A stretch of 64,000 bases of DNA, taken from contig NW_026991455.1 in NCBI RefSeq assembly GCF_036370855.1, forward strand, positions 154,590-218,589, given 5' to 3'. Below, in pieces: positions 21,539-34,370 of this stretch. The notes below the pieces were generated by a model. That model did not search any database, had not been told where the DNA came from, and saw nothing but the letters and a program-made list of their open reading frames with translations. How positions within the stretch are numbered: the first letter of the stretch is position 1; every line of letters starts with the position of its first letter. This DNA is from Dromaius novaehollandiae. Taxonomy: Eukaryota > Chordata > Aves > Casuariiformes > Dromaiidae. The position numbers and the translations under genes are program-made.

Positions 21539-24500
21539 TGGGAACCCTGGGGATTGTGTTTTTCCTGTTGTTGCAGCTGTCGTTCTTTTTGGGAGTGTTG
21601 GATTTGAAGGGCAGTGAGAGGTCGTAGTGCTGCCAGGATAAAGGAGGTGCTGTAGGAGCGGGAACTCTTGGGTGTCTCCCCCAAGTGGAAGAGCTGCCCA
21701 GGCCATGGAGGCTTTTTGTGTGAGTGGCTGTGGCAGGCAGGAGAGAGCTGCGTTTAGGACGGCTGTGTCTGTGCTGGCATGTGTACTTGCATTGTAGCAA
21801 CAATCGTGGGGATGCGGGAGAAGGTTTCAGCTGAGCATGCGAGCGTCCCAGGCTGTCTTGCGGAGTGTGGCTGGCTGTCTTCTGGAGGTTCATTTGCTCT
21901 GAAATATGTTGGGAAGCACTTTGTAAGCAACCACCTTGTATTCGAAGAGATGTTTGTGGAGGACGTGGTTTCAGAATTATTGGCAACAGCATGCAGGAAA
22001 TAGGAGAGGAAAATTAAATAAATTTTCTGAAATAGTGTTCCATCAGCTGCATGCTACACTGTTATGTCTTGTTGATACAGATGAAACCTAATAACTGCTC
22101 AGGTAAGAGGGCAGGTACTCAGCATAACATGGCTGCTGACAGTTTCTGACATTAGCATAAGAATTTCTACAAGCTGATGCTCTTAACAGCATATGAATAA
22201 GGCTGAAAGAGGGCATCTGAGCTTTTCTGAACGACTTTCAAGCAGAATAGGGAGGGCTTTTGGACTGTGGTGACTTTGGACAACTTTTGGACCCCCTTTT
22301 GGACTGTGGACAACTTATTTTGGACTGTGGTAACATAGACCCATGAGACAGCTTCAGAAAAGTGGAAGAGAAGTTACAGCCATGAGTTTAAGATCCCTTT
22401 CAAGAGGCTCTTCCTGCAACATCCTATGATTATGACGTTCTTTAATCTTTTGGTGGCACCAGGTGCCTATAGCTGAATTTGATCTTCAGCAGTTGCTGGA
22501 TACAAGGTTTAGTTGCTTATATTTTGGGCAGATCTTTTCTGGGAAGGAGGCAGTCTAAAGGATTCAGCTGTTTTGGATGATAAGGGAGAAGAACCATTTG
22601 GTGGGGGCAGGGGGAACTGTCCTTGCCTCTTTTAAGCAGAGCAACTCTGATGTTTTCCTGCTTCAGAGCCAACAGCTGGGAAGTAGGGAGGTGTAGAGCT
22701 GTTATTGTGGATGTGCCACCTTCTGCTGTTCTAGTGAGTTCCTTTATACTGCAAGAGCACAAAAAAGTCTATTGGAGATGGGCAAGCAGTTGAGCTTCCG
22801 CCAAGAGGAGAAGGGCTGAGGAGTCCAGCCGCAGAGAGAGGGAGAACTGCCAGAGAACACTCTGCAAACCTGGAGCCAGCTCCTTATTCTCCAGCTTCAG
22901 CATCTCTCTGCTGCCTATAAGGTACTGGGAAATACACTGGGAAAATACATGAGGTGGTTGCACTGTAGGTTTTTCTAAAAAAGAATAATGTGTTGCTGCA
23001 GTTAGTTCTTGTAGTTCAAGCAGGTGAAAGGAAGCTCAGTGGGACTAAGGAGCTGATGTGTCCTGACAGCTCCCGTGCTATGCGTTACTTGCTTAGAAGG
23101 ACTTTTGGCAGTTTAAAATACAATTTCTTGAAATACAAACAATCTCAAGGTTGCAAAGGCAAGCCCTCAGCAGTGAGAAATGCTAGAGTAGAGACTAGAA
23201 GTCTCTCCTGCTCCAGCTAGGTGTTCTGGGAATCTGAATTGTCATGATCACGTACTGTAGTGCCACACATCTAAGTGAAGTGTTAGGAGGGGTTTGAGCA
23301 AGACTGGCACAATAAGGTGAGTCGGGCACTTTTCCGCTCCAGTTTACAGCCCCTTTAAGGGGCTGAGGGGTGCCCAGGTCTTGTTTTAAGCAGGAATGGA
23401 CAAGAACTTCCTGAGAAGAAAAGTCTGTGGCAGGAATTGATTCTGCATCCAGGCCCTGCTGTTTCTCAGCTGTCAAAAGCCATGTTTAATGTGACAGCCC
23501 AGCCTATTTTCTTGTTGATAACTGTCTGGTATCCTAACAATATCAGCCCAAAATGCCCATTTCTGCTCCCTGTCTTCTTTCCTTTCTCCCCCTTCCCCCC
23601 CCCAACCTTTTCTTCTTTCCTGTTTGCTGTGTCCAAAGCATGATAAGCAGCAAGTTGGCAGTGAACTCATTATTCATCTGCAGAATAGCCAGCTAGAGTG
23701 AACTGGATTCAAACGATACTTCTTGCTTGGCATCTTGATTTTGAAGGACTTTGTGGGCCTTTTTCCCTCATGTCTACTAGCGAATAGATTTTGAGGTTTG
23801 GGCAGGGCTTTTCCAGTATTGTGACCACAGGACAAAGTGGTGCTGAATCTTTCAGACTGGTACTCTGAAGCAGTCTTGTTAACAGCCTGGATGCTCTGGG
23901 CCTGTATATTTGAGATCAGCCAAACAGGATGAAGGTTTTTTTCCTTGTCAGTTCTGTGGAGAAGGCAGCTTTGGGCCTCTCTGCAGAAGCCATTGCTGCC
24001 ATATGTGACTTGGGCTGCTGTAAAAATCCCGTGTAGGGTGAAATTCAGCTACTCCCCCCCATTTTTAGTAGGCTTTTTCTCAATACCATTCATTTTTGCA
24101 ATGGAAGTGATTGTTTTACAGAACCCAAAGGACTAAGAGTTGGAACTGCATCTAACAGATGAAATTATGAAGCAGCAATGTACAGAAGCATTTTGTTTCA
24201 ATTGGAGCTCGTAGTATGGAGGTCTGTAAAATTAAGGCGCCTCTGGACTGCATGCATTCAAAATGACCTGTTTTACAGCTGAGATGCAATTTTACTCAAT
24301 TCTGCCTCCTTCTGGCCTCTTGCCATTCTCCACAGTGTTTAACAGTGTACTATAAATTGTGGAGCCAAATTACAATTGGTATTGTCCTTTCCAGGAATTT
24401 TGGAAAATAACTCATTATCTGTTGAACTGTGACTTCTTCTCCACTGCTTCTGGGAAAGGATGCTATATAACATAACCTGCCAGCTAATATTAAAGAGGAG

Positions 24501-27500
24501 CTAGTGTCTTACGTTCTTGGGTAAATGAATTGCACCTAATGACAACTCTCAGGGAATCCTGACCAGCACAACAAAGTTACGGACAGGTGTAAGCAGGGGA
24601 CCTACAATGCCTTGGCTTTGCCATGCCGTCAGGATGCACCAGCTGAAACAAAAGGCCTAGCATGTATTACACTGACGTTTGGCACAACTGAGAGGGATAA
24701 AAAAAACAAATCTTGGTTAATGTTTGAATTTGCTGATCAATAGTTGATTTGAGAGTTGGGGAAGAAAAAAATGCCCAGCTGCAGTATTAAATCTTCTTCT
24801 CCCCTGTTGGGTTCTTTAGCCCTTTCTGAAAACGCTTCTTTGCTTTTCCTGCTTTTTCCTGCTTTCCCTCTCATACTGAGTTGCAGCCATAAGCATCTCT
24901 TCCACCTTGTTACAGACACACTTAAGCTTTCAGTCCTCATTATTTTATACTCCACACAGCTGTGGCATAGGCATCCTGAGCTCAGTGAAGGAGGGGATGC
25001 TGCTCGAGAAGAAACTTCTGAAACCACGAACATTTAAAATTCTATCTACAGGCACGCTTTGGCAGAATTGGGTCTCAAATCACCAGCTAACAAAGAGCTA
25101 CAAGTGCAAACTGATCTTGTTGCAACCCAAGTACAGTTTGGGTACAGTGGATGTCACCAGCCATTGAAAACGTATTTAAATTCAAAGAATGTGTCTAGAG
25201 CTGAGGCACTCATACAGCAAATTGTGCTTTCAAAATACTGTAAATGATGAAGAAATATAAGCGGAGCAAAGGTGTTGCCAGCCATCTTCCAGCTCTGATT
25301 CTGAATGTTATTGGATTGTCTTTCTTTTTTTGTTGAGGAACATATCTATAGGAAGGAAAAACAGAATTCCACTAACAATTTTGCTTCCTAAGTATTTAAT
25401 GACACACTTAACTACATGTTCTAGTTCCCTCCTCAGAAATCATTCCGAAGTGAGAAATACTGTGGCGAGAAATACTGTGGCTGGGCAAATGCAGTGGTGT
25501 CCAAAGAGACCCAATCTTCCCTCCCTTCCTTCCTTCTCTTCCCCCTGCTCCTTCATTCATAATCTTCCCGAAGTAAGATCAACTTAGTACGTCACAGAGC
25601 GGCTATCAGGTTATTTCTCTTAATGTGATTCCAATATGCTGCAGGGCAGGGCTTGAAAGACATTTCAGAACATGGCATCTCCAGCTACCTCTGATTCCTG
25701 AAGGCCAGTCCTGGCGTTTCCCTTGACTGACAGTTTTATCTTCTTAGGGTAATTATCACTCATTCCTCCTGGCAGTATAAGGGAGGTCTCTCATCACTCT
25801 TTTTCAGATATTAGATGAGAGGTAGAAACTAGGGTATTCTTCTCCTCCCCCCCACCCCCCCCGCCCCGCAGTTGTTTCCACACAGTCCACACTGGAACCA
25901 GAAAAATACCCCCTCATGTTTACAGCACCCGTTCCCTAAAGGAATGTATCAGGCCCTCGTACGTTTGTACAAGACCCTTCTCTTCCTATCATGTGTCTGT
26001 CTGCGGTGTCTGCATGACAGTCCTGGAGTACAGGCTTCTCTCAAAGCAAGGAGATTCCTTCTTCTTTTTGAACTGCTCTCCCTTCTCTCCCTCTTTGAAT
26101 CCAGAACCCAGCGTTATTCCTGTTCCTTTGTACGCTGACTGCAGTGCAGACTGTCTTTTTTTCCTGACAATACAGACAGTCTGGAAAGCCATCAGAGCCC
26201 TCCTCGTGGGTGGATTTTCTATGTAAGCTTCCTGCAGGGAAGCAGGTCTGAGCATGTTCCCTGTGAGACCCCTGGGTGGAAGCAAGCAACGAACAGCATG
26301 CAGTTGTGTCCTCCTGCCTATCTGGAGAGCTAGCAAAAATGTTCATGGAGGCCTCTAATCAGAGGGGGAAAAACAGAAAAAAGCGCAACATTTGTGACCT
26401 TTCTGTTTCAAGGTGGTTTGTCCTTCCCATGATTTTTTGTCTGTTTTCAGTAAACCAGGGACAGTGGGTGAGATTTACCTAGGATGTTACGCTCTGTAAG
26501 GGAAAGAGGCTTTCTCATTTTCTGCTGGAGTTGAGGATGATGCTACTCAGCAAAGTCACCTGTGCTCTCTCTCTGCTCCATGTAGGCAACCTGCGACATG
26601 TTCGGTCAGTCACTGCGGAGTCGCACTTAGACGTTTGGAGGCGTTGTGTTTCGGCATCTCTGAAGGGTGGATGTGCTTCTCAGCAAGAGCCTGATCTTGG
26701 TGGGAAGAATGTCAGCAGGTACTGTGTTACCTTCTGGGGGGAATTCCCCTCCAGTTATGGTGACAAAGCCTTGTCAGACCTCAGAAACTAGAGTGCCAGC
26801 AGTCAGTTTTAGAGCAGATGCTGTGTGAAAGTTGCCAGTGAATGACTTCTTCCCTCAGTAAATTAAACGCAATTTTTGTGGGGACTGGGTTGTGGGGACA
26901 GTTCCTTGTTTGCAGCTGCCCTCAAGGTTGCTCGGCGTACCTTGAAAAAGGCCTGATGAGCAAGGCTAGCTGTGGGTGGGTTTAGTGCCCCTTGTGGAAG
27001 GAAGCAAGAGCCTGTGGCAGTTCATTGAAGGTCCCACAGGAGACCGGGGCGAAACATTACCCTGGTCCTTCTCTTTCTGGTCCTCTTGAGAGCACACTGA
27101 GCAAGGTGATGGGAGCTGCACTCCTGTCTTTCTCATACTGTCAACTGAGTTGCTGGAGAGGGGCCGATCTGCTGTCAGCACAGCTAAAATAAACAACAGG
27201 CCAGGCATTTAGGGGAAAGGAAGCCATCATAGACTATATGGCTTGTTGATGTTTGCCAGGAGATTGATGCAGCTTGTCCATTGTCTGTGAAAATGTTTTT
27301 CCTAGATGATGCAGGAGAGTTTATTTCCTGTCTTTCAGAGCACCTTGTTCCTGAAAGCCAAACCTGTTCTAATAGAGGGTATGGGCACTCTGTCTTTTTG
27401 CATTTTTCCAGGCTGCCTCAGCAAAGGTATTGCAGCAGTGATACAAGCTTATCACAAGGCAGATCTCAGGGTAAGTACGGGGATAACTTGTATTTCCCTC

Positions 27501-28260
27501 TGCAGTATATCTTCCAAGCAGCACCAGTTTACTGGACTTCCCAAAACATAATAATGCTGCTAAAGTCCATTGCACTTTGTGCTTGTTTATGTCAGTAGAT
27601 GAGAGAGACCAACAATAATTTCCTAAGTTGCTGCATTTAGAGTCTCTGATTCTTCTTTTTCCCTCTTTCTTCTCTCGCCTTCCCGAGTTGCACATCTTGT
27701 GACACACTGATGTGGTTCAATGGACTCAGAATTCATGGAGCTGGTGCGAGTGCCTTCATCCCCAAGATACCTCCTGCAGTTGGTTTGGAGCAAGAGAATT
27801 TACCGTTAAATGGGCATATTACAGAAGTACGCAGCATGGTGTGGCCAAAGATCCCCCTTAATATCTGTGGTTCCGAATGGGGATAAGAGACCTGTGCACG
27901 CCGTGGACGCTGCACATGCCCCTTTTCCACACACCTGCCCAAACACAGTGCTGCGTGCACACAGCACAGTGTCCAGCACACCTGCACCTGCTGCACCCAC
28001 AGCCCTGGGGCAGCGGGGCTGGGCATGGGGGTGGTGCAGGGCTGGTGCACAAAGACTGCCTCCCTCCTCTCTGGTTTGGGTGGGAAGGTGAAAGGCAGGG
28101 GTCTACTGGGGAGAGCAGGGGAGAGGCTGACTGGGAGCCCAGACACCTGGGTTCCCTCCCAGCTCCAGTGCACTGCTGGCAGCCAAGTCTGGGGAATGCC
28201 ATTTCTCTCCTCTGTGCCTCAGCCAGTCCCTGGGCTGTCCAGTGTCAGCTCTGGGGCAGT
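21539..28260. other. No gene supported
   Basis: Mixed-composition, intron-like or intergenic sequence with only short frames. Noted: 'ttttggactgtgg' repeated about three times at 22,255-22,335; C-runs near 23,590 and 25,846-25,868; an isolated acceptor/donor pair at about 27,412-27,471 (ending GATCTCAGG/GTAAGTAC) that could be a short exon (frame reads SKGIAAVIQAYHKADL) but which I cannot place in a family. Confidence 0.5.
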
Positions 28261-29470
28261 GCTTACCTTCGGGGGGGGGGGGGTGTCCCTGGAGGAAGGC
28301 CCCTACAGCACCCAGACACCCTGATTCCCCAGTCCAGGGTCTGGCTTGCACTGCTTGCTCCTGAGCTTCCTAGCTGAAAGGAGAGGCAAACAGACAGAGC
28401 TCTTTATGCTACAGTGGCCTGTGGGATAGTGCATGAGGTTGAGCAGCTCCCCTTTCCTGTAGGGAAATCCACTGCAAGGCACAGGCTGGTCGCTTCTGCT
28501 GGGAAGCAGCACAAAACCATCTTTCTTTTGCATTCATAGGTAGATTTGAGCAGCTGGGAAAGTATGCCACCACACACGTGCTTTTTAACAACACCAGTGG
28601 TACAGAGGGGCCAGCACTGACAGCAGCAGTGGGAGCTCCCACACGAGACTGCCTCCACTCAGCCGTGTATGTGCACTCAGGTAGGAGATGCCAAATCCGA
28701 TAGCCCAACAGAAGCCAGGCTGCCACAGCTCCATGTCCCCAGGTCCAGGCAATAGCAAGGCTGAACCTTTTTTACCAGTAGTCAGACAAGCACACCTGCA
28801 CACACTGCATATATTTATCACCAGTCACACAGCTCAACACAGAAAACAGCACTTGCACAAACAGAAAGGAGAGGGTCCCCTCACCCCAGAGAATAGTTCA
28901 CAAGGGAGTTAAGAAGAGGACAGGACAGGCTGCAGTTATCAGGCACAGGGCCAGAGCAGCTTACTGGCCAAGCACCTTTTCACAAGCAATCTGCACCTTT
29001 TATCCCCTTTTTCTTCTGCTTTTCCACATTGGTTCCTCCCCAAAACTAGCTTGATCCCTCTCTTTCACTGCCTTGGGTCTTTCCTCTAAACAGCCCATAA
29101 TGAGTCTCAATTGCAAGATGTTCTTCCTGGCATCCCGTATTGAGTCCCATAGCCCTGCAAGCAGTAACCCCTCCAAGGGGATCTGCAAGGTGGTCCAGGG
29201 AGACCACTGACTCATGTGGTGGGTGTCACACCAGGATCATGGGCTGAGGAGCCATGTTAGGGAGCCCTGTTGGTTCTGATGAGGTTACGGAGGGTTCCTC
29301 AGCCTGTCATTGTTCCTCTGCTCCTCTGTGTGTGTGGAGATTAGCCTTTAGTCCCATAACCTAACACAAACCAGGAGGGACAATAAGAGCTGACTGGCTC
29401 AACAAGACACACTTTTAAGTATTTTAAAGAGCATATGCCAGGCTGGCAAGGGGAGGGGGCACGGCAGAAC
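28261..29470. other. No gene supported; G-run at 28,268-28,283
   Basis: Opens with a long guanine run at about 28,268-28,283. I see no convincing coding signal. No 5' LTR matching the one at 33,670 was found, so the gammaretrovirus-like element that follows is 5'-truncated. Confidence 0.5.
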
Positions 29471-29479
29471 CAGGGGAGA

Positions 29480-29666
29480 TAGATGGAATCAAAGTGAACG
29501 TGCTGTACAATCAAGAGTTAATGATGTTTGTCATTATTGCAGGGAACAAGGACACTGGAAGCAGGAATGCCCAGTGAGGCCCCGTGTATTTAGGAATAGA
29601 GGGGCCAGCATGAGACAATCAAACACTAAGAAGGAGATCAGGCGATTCCCAGTCAGTCCACAATGA
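29480..29666 (+). pseudogene. gag: gag nucleocapsid remnant
   Basis: Only the end of gag remains. A single CX2CX4HX4C knuckle has Cys codons at 29,529 and 29,538, His at 29,553 and Cys at 29,568 (peptide CHYCREQGHWKQEC). It ends at the in-frame TGA 29,664-29,666. A single knuckle is usual for gammaretroviruses. Confidence 0.8.
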
Positions 29667-32589
29667 CAGGAGATAGGAGACTCAGAAAATACTGTGGAAA
29701 TTGGGGTAAATTTATGGGATATAGGTTTGGATTTGAAGGGCCATGTAATGGCAAATACAGAAGGTTTAGAAGTTCCCTTTCTAGTGGATACTGGAGCCAC
29801 CCTTTCCCTTTTAAATTTTGAGCCTAAAGGATGCAAGTCACCAGATAAAATAGTGATGCGAGGAGTAATGGGAAAAGGCGAACGAATGTTATCTAAGCCT
29901 TTATTGCCCACTATTGGAGGTAAAAGAGTGTGGGGCTGCTTTATAATTTCCACAGACTCGCCCTCTTGCCTCTTAGGGAGAGATCTCCTGCAAGCCTCGG
30001 ATACTCAGATCTGTTTACAGCCGGAAGGGATAAAATTAATAATTATGGGTTCATGTATTCTGGCTAAGACACCAGAACCAGAGTCAACTAATCTGCAGAT
30101 TCCAACAGGTTTAGAATCAGTTCCTAAAAAGTTATGGAGCTCTTCAGGAATGGATGTGGGACTACAGAAATCAGCTAGTCCAGTCTCGATAAAAACAAAG
30201 GGGGGATTGCCTCCCACAGTTAAACAATACCCTATCCCAAAGGAAGCAGAGAAGAGTATCCAAAAACAAATTGATCATTATTTGAAACTAGGTATTCTTA
30301 GAGTCTGTGAATCCCTGTACAACACCCCAATTCTGCCAGTTAAAAAGAACAGGCAAGATTCTGATGGTGATCCAGAGTATCAGTTTGTACAAGACTAAAG
30401 GGCTATAAACCAACATGTAATTACTCCACACCCAGTAGTTCCTGACCCATCAACCGTGTTATTACAAATACCTCACTGGGCAACTTATTTTACCGTGATT
30501 GACCTAACGGCAGCCTTTTTCTAGTATACCGATAGCTGAAGATAGCCAAGATCTCTTTGCTTTCACTTGGAAGGGACGACAATTAACTTGGATGAGACTA
30601 CCGCAAAGATTTACTGGGTCTCCAACTATTTTTTCGCGTATACTCAAAAATGATCCCTCAGATATCGAACTTCCAGGACATTCAGTGTTAATACAATATG
30701 TGGATGATTTGTTATTAGCAGGTAAAGATTATGAGACATGTTTAAAAGACACTATTTCTCTATGTAATGCTCTTGCAGAAAAAGGGCATCAAGCATCTCT
30801 GTCTAAGCTTCAGCTGTGTCGACGAGAGGTAAAATATTTGGGTTTTATTTTAAAGGAAGGACACAGGTTAGTTTATCTGGAACGAGTAAAGACAATTCTT
30901 GATATGCCTCGTCCTGTAACAAAAAAACAGCTTAGGGGATTTTTAGGAGCTGTAGGATTTTGCCGACCATGGATTCCTGGGTTAGGAGAACTTACTAAGC
31001 CTTTAGTGCAGGCAACAAAAAAAGAGGAGATAGAGCCTTTGGCCTGGGGCCCAGAAAGGGAGAAAGCTTTTACATCTGTAAAAAAGGCGTTGGTTTCAGC
31101 CCCTGCTCTAGGGTTGCCAGATTATAGCAAACCGTTTGAATTAATTGTCCATGAATGACAGGGAGTAGCAAGTGGGGTACTGACCCAAAAACTAGGTCCT
31201 CACCGCAGACCAGTGGCCTATTACTCCACGCAGCTAGACGTGGTAGCTAAAGGCACTCCAGGATGCATCAGAGCAATAGCAGCTACTGCAGCTCTTCTTG
31301 AAAAAACACGACCTGAAGTTTTGGGTCACTCACTGACTGTGTATGTGCCACATGAAGTAGAACTGTTAATGAAACAATACGCAACTCCAGCACTATCCCC
31401 ACAGAGAGCTCACCGCTATGCACTGATAATACTGCATGCAGATAATGTGACTTTAAAGAGATGCAATATCTTAAATCCAGCAATGCTATTGCCTCTGCTG
31501 GAGGATGGAGAGCCACATCATTCCTGTGAGCAGGTGATCGTCGGCTCGAGCAAGCCCCGGGAGGACCTTAAAGATGAACCTTTGGAAAACCCAGACTTAG
31601 TTCTGTTTACAGATGGATGATCCTATTATTTGGACGGAAGGCGCCACTCAGGTTATCCTGTCACTAACATCTTTGAGGTACTTGAGGCCAATCCTTTGTC
31701 TCCGTCTGTAAGTGCTCAAGGAGCAGAATTAATAGCATTGACCCAAGCAGCAAGAATTGGTAAGAAGCTGCAGGTAAATATCTATACTGATTCTAAATAT
31801 GCATTTGGAGTATTTGATGCAACAGGGATGTTATGGAAAGAACAAGGATTTTTTTGTCATCAGGAAAGAAATCAGCTAGTGGAGAAGAAATACGTGATTT
31901 GCTGGAAGCAGTTCAACTGCCCCAAAGAAATTGCTGTAATACACTGCCCAGCCCATACTAAAGACACTACAGAAAGTAGTAGAGGAAATACATTAACTGA
32001 CGCTGCTGCGAAGGCTGCAGCTCGACAACCTCTGAGAGAATGTATGGGGGCAGTTCCAAGGATGAACCAAAGTGAGTGGCCAAATTTAATAGAGCCCAAA
32101 ACCATGTATGAAAAGGACTGCTCCATGGAAAAGAAAAAACAATGGGAACAGTGGGAAGCAAAACAAAATGATGATGGAATATGGACAATTGGAGGAAAAC
32201 CAATTCTACCAAAAAAATATTTAATTACTATAGCCAGGTGGTTTCACAATACAGCTCATGGGGGAGCCGAGGCAATAGCTAAGCAGGTACAGAAAGTATG
32301 GCCTGCTCCAGGAATTTATGCGGCTGCTAAAAGAATAATGAATAGCTGCCTGACCTGCCAGAAGACTTTAAGTAGCAAACCAAGCTCAGAGTTAGGGGGA
32401 CGACCATGGGCCTACTTCCCTTTCCAAAGGCTACAAATAGATTATGCGGGTATGACATCTGCCAATGGGTATAAACACTTGTTAGTGAGAGTAGATCAGT
32501 TATCAGACTGGGTAGAAGCTTTCCCAACAAGAAAGGCTGATGCAGGGGGAGTAGTAAAAGCCTTACTGAGAGAAATCACACCTAGGTAG
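29667..32589 (+). pseudogene. pol: pro-pol remnant, several frames
   Basis: Protease: VDTGAT near 29,785 and LLGRDLL near 29,975. RT starts before 30,398, where a TAA replaces a sense codon, and is shifted by a one-base lesion near 30,521. It goes on with YVDD at 30,697-30,708. TGA at 31,156-31,158 and 31,618-31,620 interrupt the connection domain and the start of RNase H (FTDG). RNase H continues with AELIALTQA and YTDSKYA. Integrase shows HNTAH, CLTC (about 32,350) and the first catalytic Asp in QIDYAG (about 32,437). TAG ends this frame at 32,587-32,589. The YVDD box and gag-TGA-pro order favour a class I (gamma-like) element. Confidence 0.85.
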
Positions 32590-33190
32590 AGAGTCCCAGA
32601 AGCCACTGATTCAGACAAGGGTGTCCATTTTATGGCAAGCACAATCACTCAATTATATAAATCATTAGGAATAAAAAAAAAACCTATGTACCCCTTATCA
32701 CCCACAATCTTCAGGACAAGTAGAAAGAATGAATAGAACATTTAAAAAAAAAAGAACAAGAATATGCACACGTGCTAGCCTAAAATGGCCAGAAGCATTA
32801 AACTTAGCTCTATGGGATGTTTGAAATGCCCCACGGCAACCCATAGGACTAACACCAGCAGACATTCTTTTGGGGAGACATTTAGCGATACCAGGCACTT
32901 ACTATTCCAGCTAAGACCAGCCTGTTAGACAGAGATGAACGACTAATCCAGTATGTTCTAAGTATGCAAAAAAGGCTTGAAAATCTTTAAAATAAATAAA
33001 TAAACAAACGCTCAATGATACCAATCCACACCACCTTATTTTGCTGTTAGAGTTGAACTGTACTTGTATATGTTAAAAAAGGATGTGTATGTGTAAGAAC
33101 ATTTTGTAATCTTATATTCATAGATAACATTGTTGTAGATACAAGTAATTAATTACTCAAATATTTGTATTTGTAACTTTACCCAAAATT
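32590..33190 (+). pseudogene. Integrase tail remnant and AT-rich filler
   Basis: The second integrase Asp (in SDKGVHF, just after the TAG) and, after a shift in an A-run, the region of the third acidic residue (SSGQVERMN, about 32,708-32,735) are recognisable. Beyond about 32,950 the sequence is AT-rich with AATAAATAAATAAA and shows no retroviral frame; env is probably deleted here. Confidence 0.6.
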
Positions 33191-33682
33191 ATGGGATGCG
33201 ACTTTAATTATTCAGCTCCTATTAGATCTTATCAATTGTTACAATCTAATTATACATTAATTCAAAATCTACTACCTACCCCCATTGGAATGAATCTCAC
33301 ACTGGTGAAGAAACTACTGCAACATGATGACCTGCGTCGACTGCTAGAACTCGCCCGAAACAATGGACAAAAAAAAAAAAACCCTCTCATCACCATTCAT
33401 CATGATGCGGAAGAGATACACCACATCTTGGAAAGGGTAAAGAAGGACAGAGAACATCATGGCTGGCAAATTCTTCTAGGATGGTCACCAACTGCAACAG
33501 GGATTTATAATCATGTGTTGCACCCAGTAGTAGTTGTGTTAACTGTTATGCCTATTACTTATGATTATATTATACATAAGATTATGGAAAGTGATAGTAC
33601 GCCTCAAAAGGCTTCGAGAACTCTGTTTAAAGCATTAGCAGGGATGCTTAATAAAAACAAAGGGGGGACTGTTAAGGAATAG
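33191..33682 (+). pseudogene. 163-codon ERV ORF of uncertain identity (env tail?)
   Basis: Open frame directly before the polypurine tract. Polar first half with an HHDAEEIHHILERVKK segment that could form a helix, then WSPTATGIYNHVLHPVVVVL, a likely membrane anchor, and a basic tail whose last codons read through the polypurine tract (NKNKGG). The position and anchor suggest the end of an env transmembrane subunit fused to upstream sequence after a deletion. No fusion peptide or CX6CC motif is present. I cannot name it with confidence. Confidence 0.45.
33654..33668 (+). other. Polypurine tract of the gamma-like ERV
   Basis: AAAACAAAGGGGGG just before the LTR start TGTTAAGG at 33,670. Confidence 0.75.
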
Positions 33683-34370
33683 CAAACTGAAACTGTAGCT
33701 GCTTAGCACAACTTCTCTAAAACTTGCTTAGCATGAGTAGCTGAATTTGCTGAAGCCTTAGGCCGCACTTAGATAAAATAATGAACTTTTACTTAGTCCA
33801 GGAAGAAAAGCGCCTCAGAGCTGGTTCCAGCTGGGAAGATAAGGAAGTTACAAGCAGTCTGCGTTCCTGCGTCTCACACTCCAAAAGGGAGGGTGTCAAG
33901 GCTTTGAAATAAGACCAGTGCAGGGCATTAGGACCTTGAGGGGCAAAGCCTTAGCTCACTGCTGGGGCAGTGTTAATTGTTATGATTTAGAATCACCTCC
34001 TCCTCCTCCTCCTCAGGACCTTGAGAGAAAACAGTAAGACCCAACCAAAATAAAGGTACAACCGTCAGCAGAGACCGCAAAAAATAAAGATAAGGAGAAA
34101 AACAGCTTACCTAGGAACAACAGTGAGATCCAATGAGAAGCAGGAGACCCCAGATCTAAAAATTACTATTGGTCTAACTACTGCGTGAGGGGTGGGAAAC
34201 TTAAGTTGAAAAAACTATAATTGCCCAGGATTTTTTTTGTTGGGGTTCCTCTTTGGAGGCACCCAGCTCGAGCTGTTATTACGGCACGTGCGTGATTAAA
34301 ATTTAATTATTTAATTTGCTTTGATTCTGATTGGCTCTGAACTGTACTTGCGGGAACCTAGGGTCGAGCC
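33670..34370 (+). repeat. 3' LTR of the gamma-like ERV, truncated
   Basis: Starts TGTTAAGGAATAG after the polypurine tract. From about 33,702 it is clearly related to the solo LTR at 41,556-42,835: shared blocks include 'gctgcttagcacaactt', 'actattggtct' and 'gaggcaccc'. Similarity stops near 34,370, before the poly(A) signal seen in the solo LTR, so R-U5 is missing. A (CCT)n run interrupts it near 34,000. Confidence 0.75.

Larger units (their letters stand above)
29480..34370 (+). mobile_element. Decayed gammaretrovirus-like ERV, 5'-truncated
   Basis: Order on the plus strand: end of gag with one zinc knuckle, protease, RT, RNase H, integrase, a 163-codon ORF, polypurine tract, 3' LTR. Gag and pro are in the same frame separated by one TGA (29,664-29,666, TGA CAG), the gammaretrovirus readthrough layout. 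pol carries several further stops and shifts, and most of env is missing. The 5' LTR is absent. The lesions show it is far older than the provirus at 13.7-21.2 kb. Confidence 0.88.

Noticed and set aside
27281-27600. Exons upstream of the USP42-like pseudogene (DDAGEF resembling a USP EDAHEF box)
   Set aside because: Only a few residues match and neighbouring residues do not. No continuation was found.
33191-33682. Naming this ORF after the chicken ENS-1/ERNI gene
   Set aside because: A WSPTATG-type anchor felt familiar, but I cannot verify the similarity from sequence alone.
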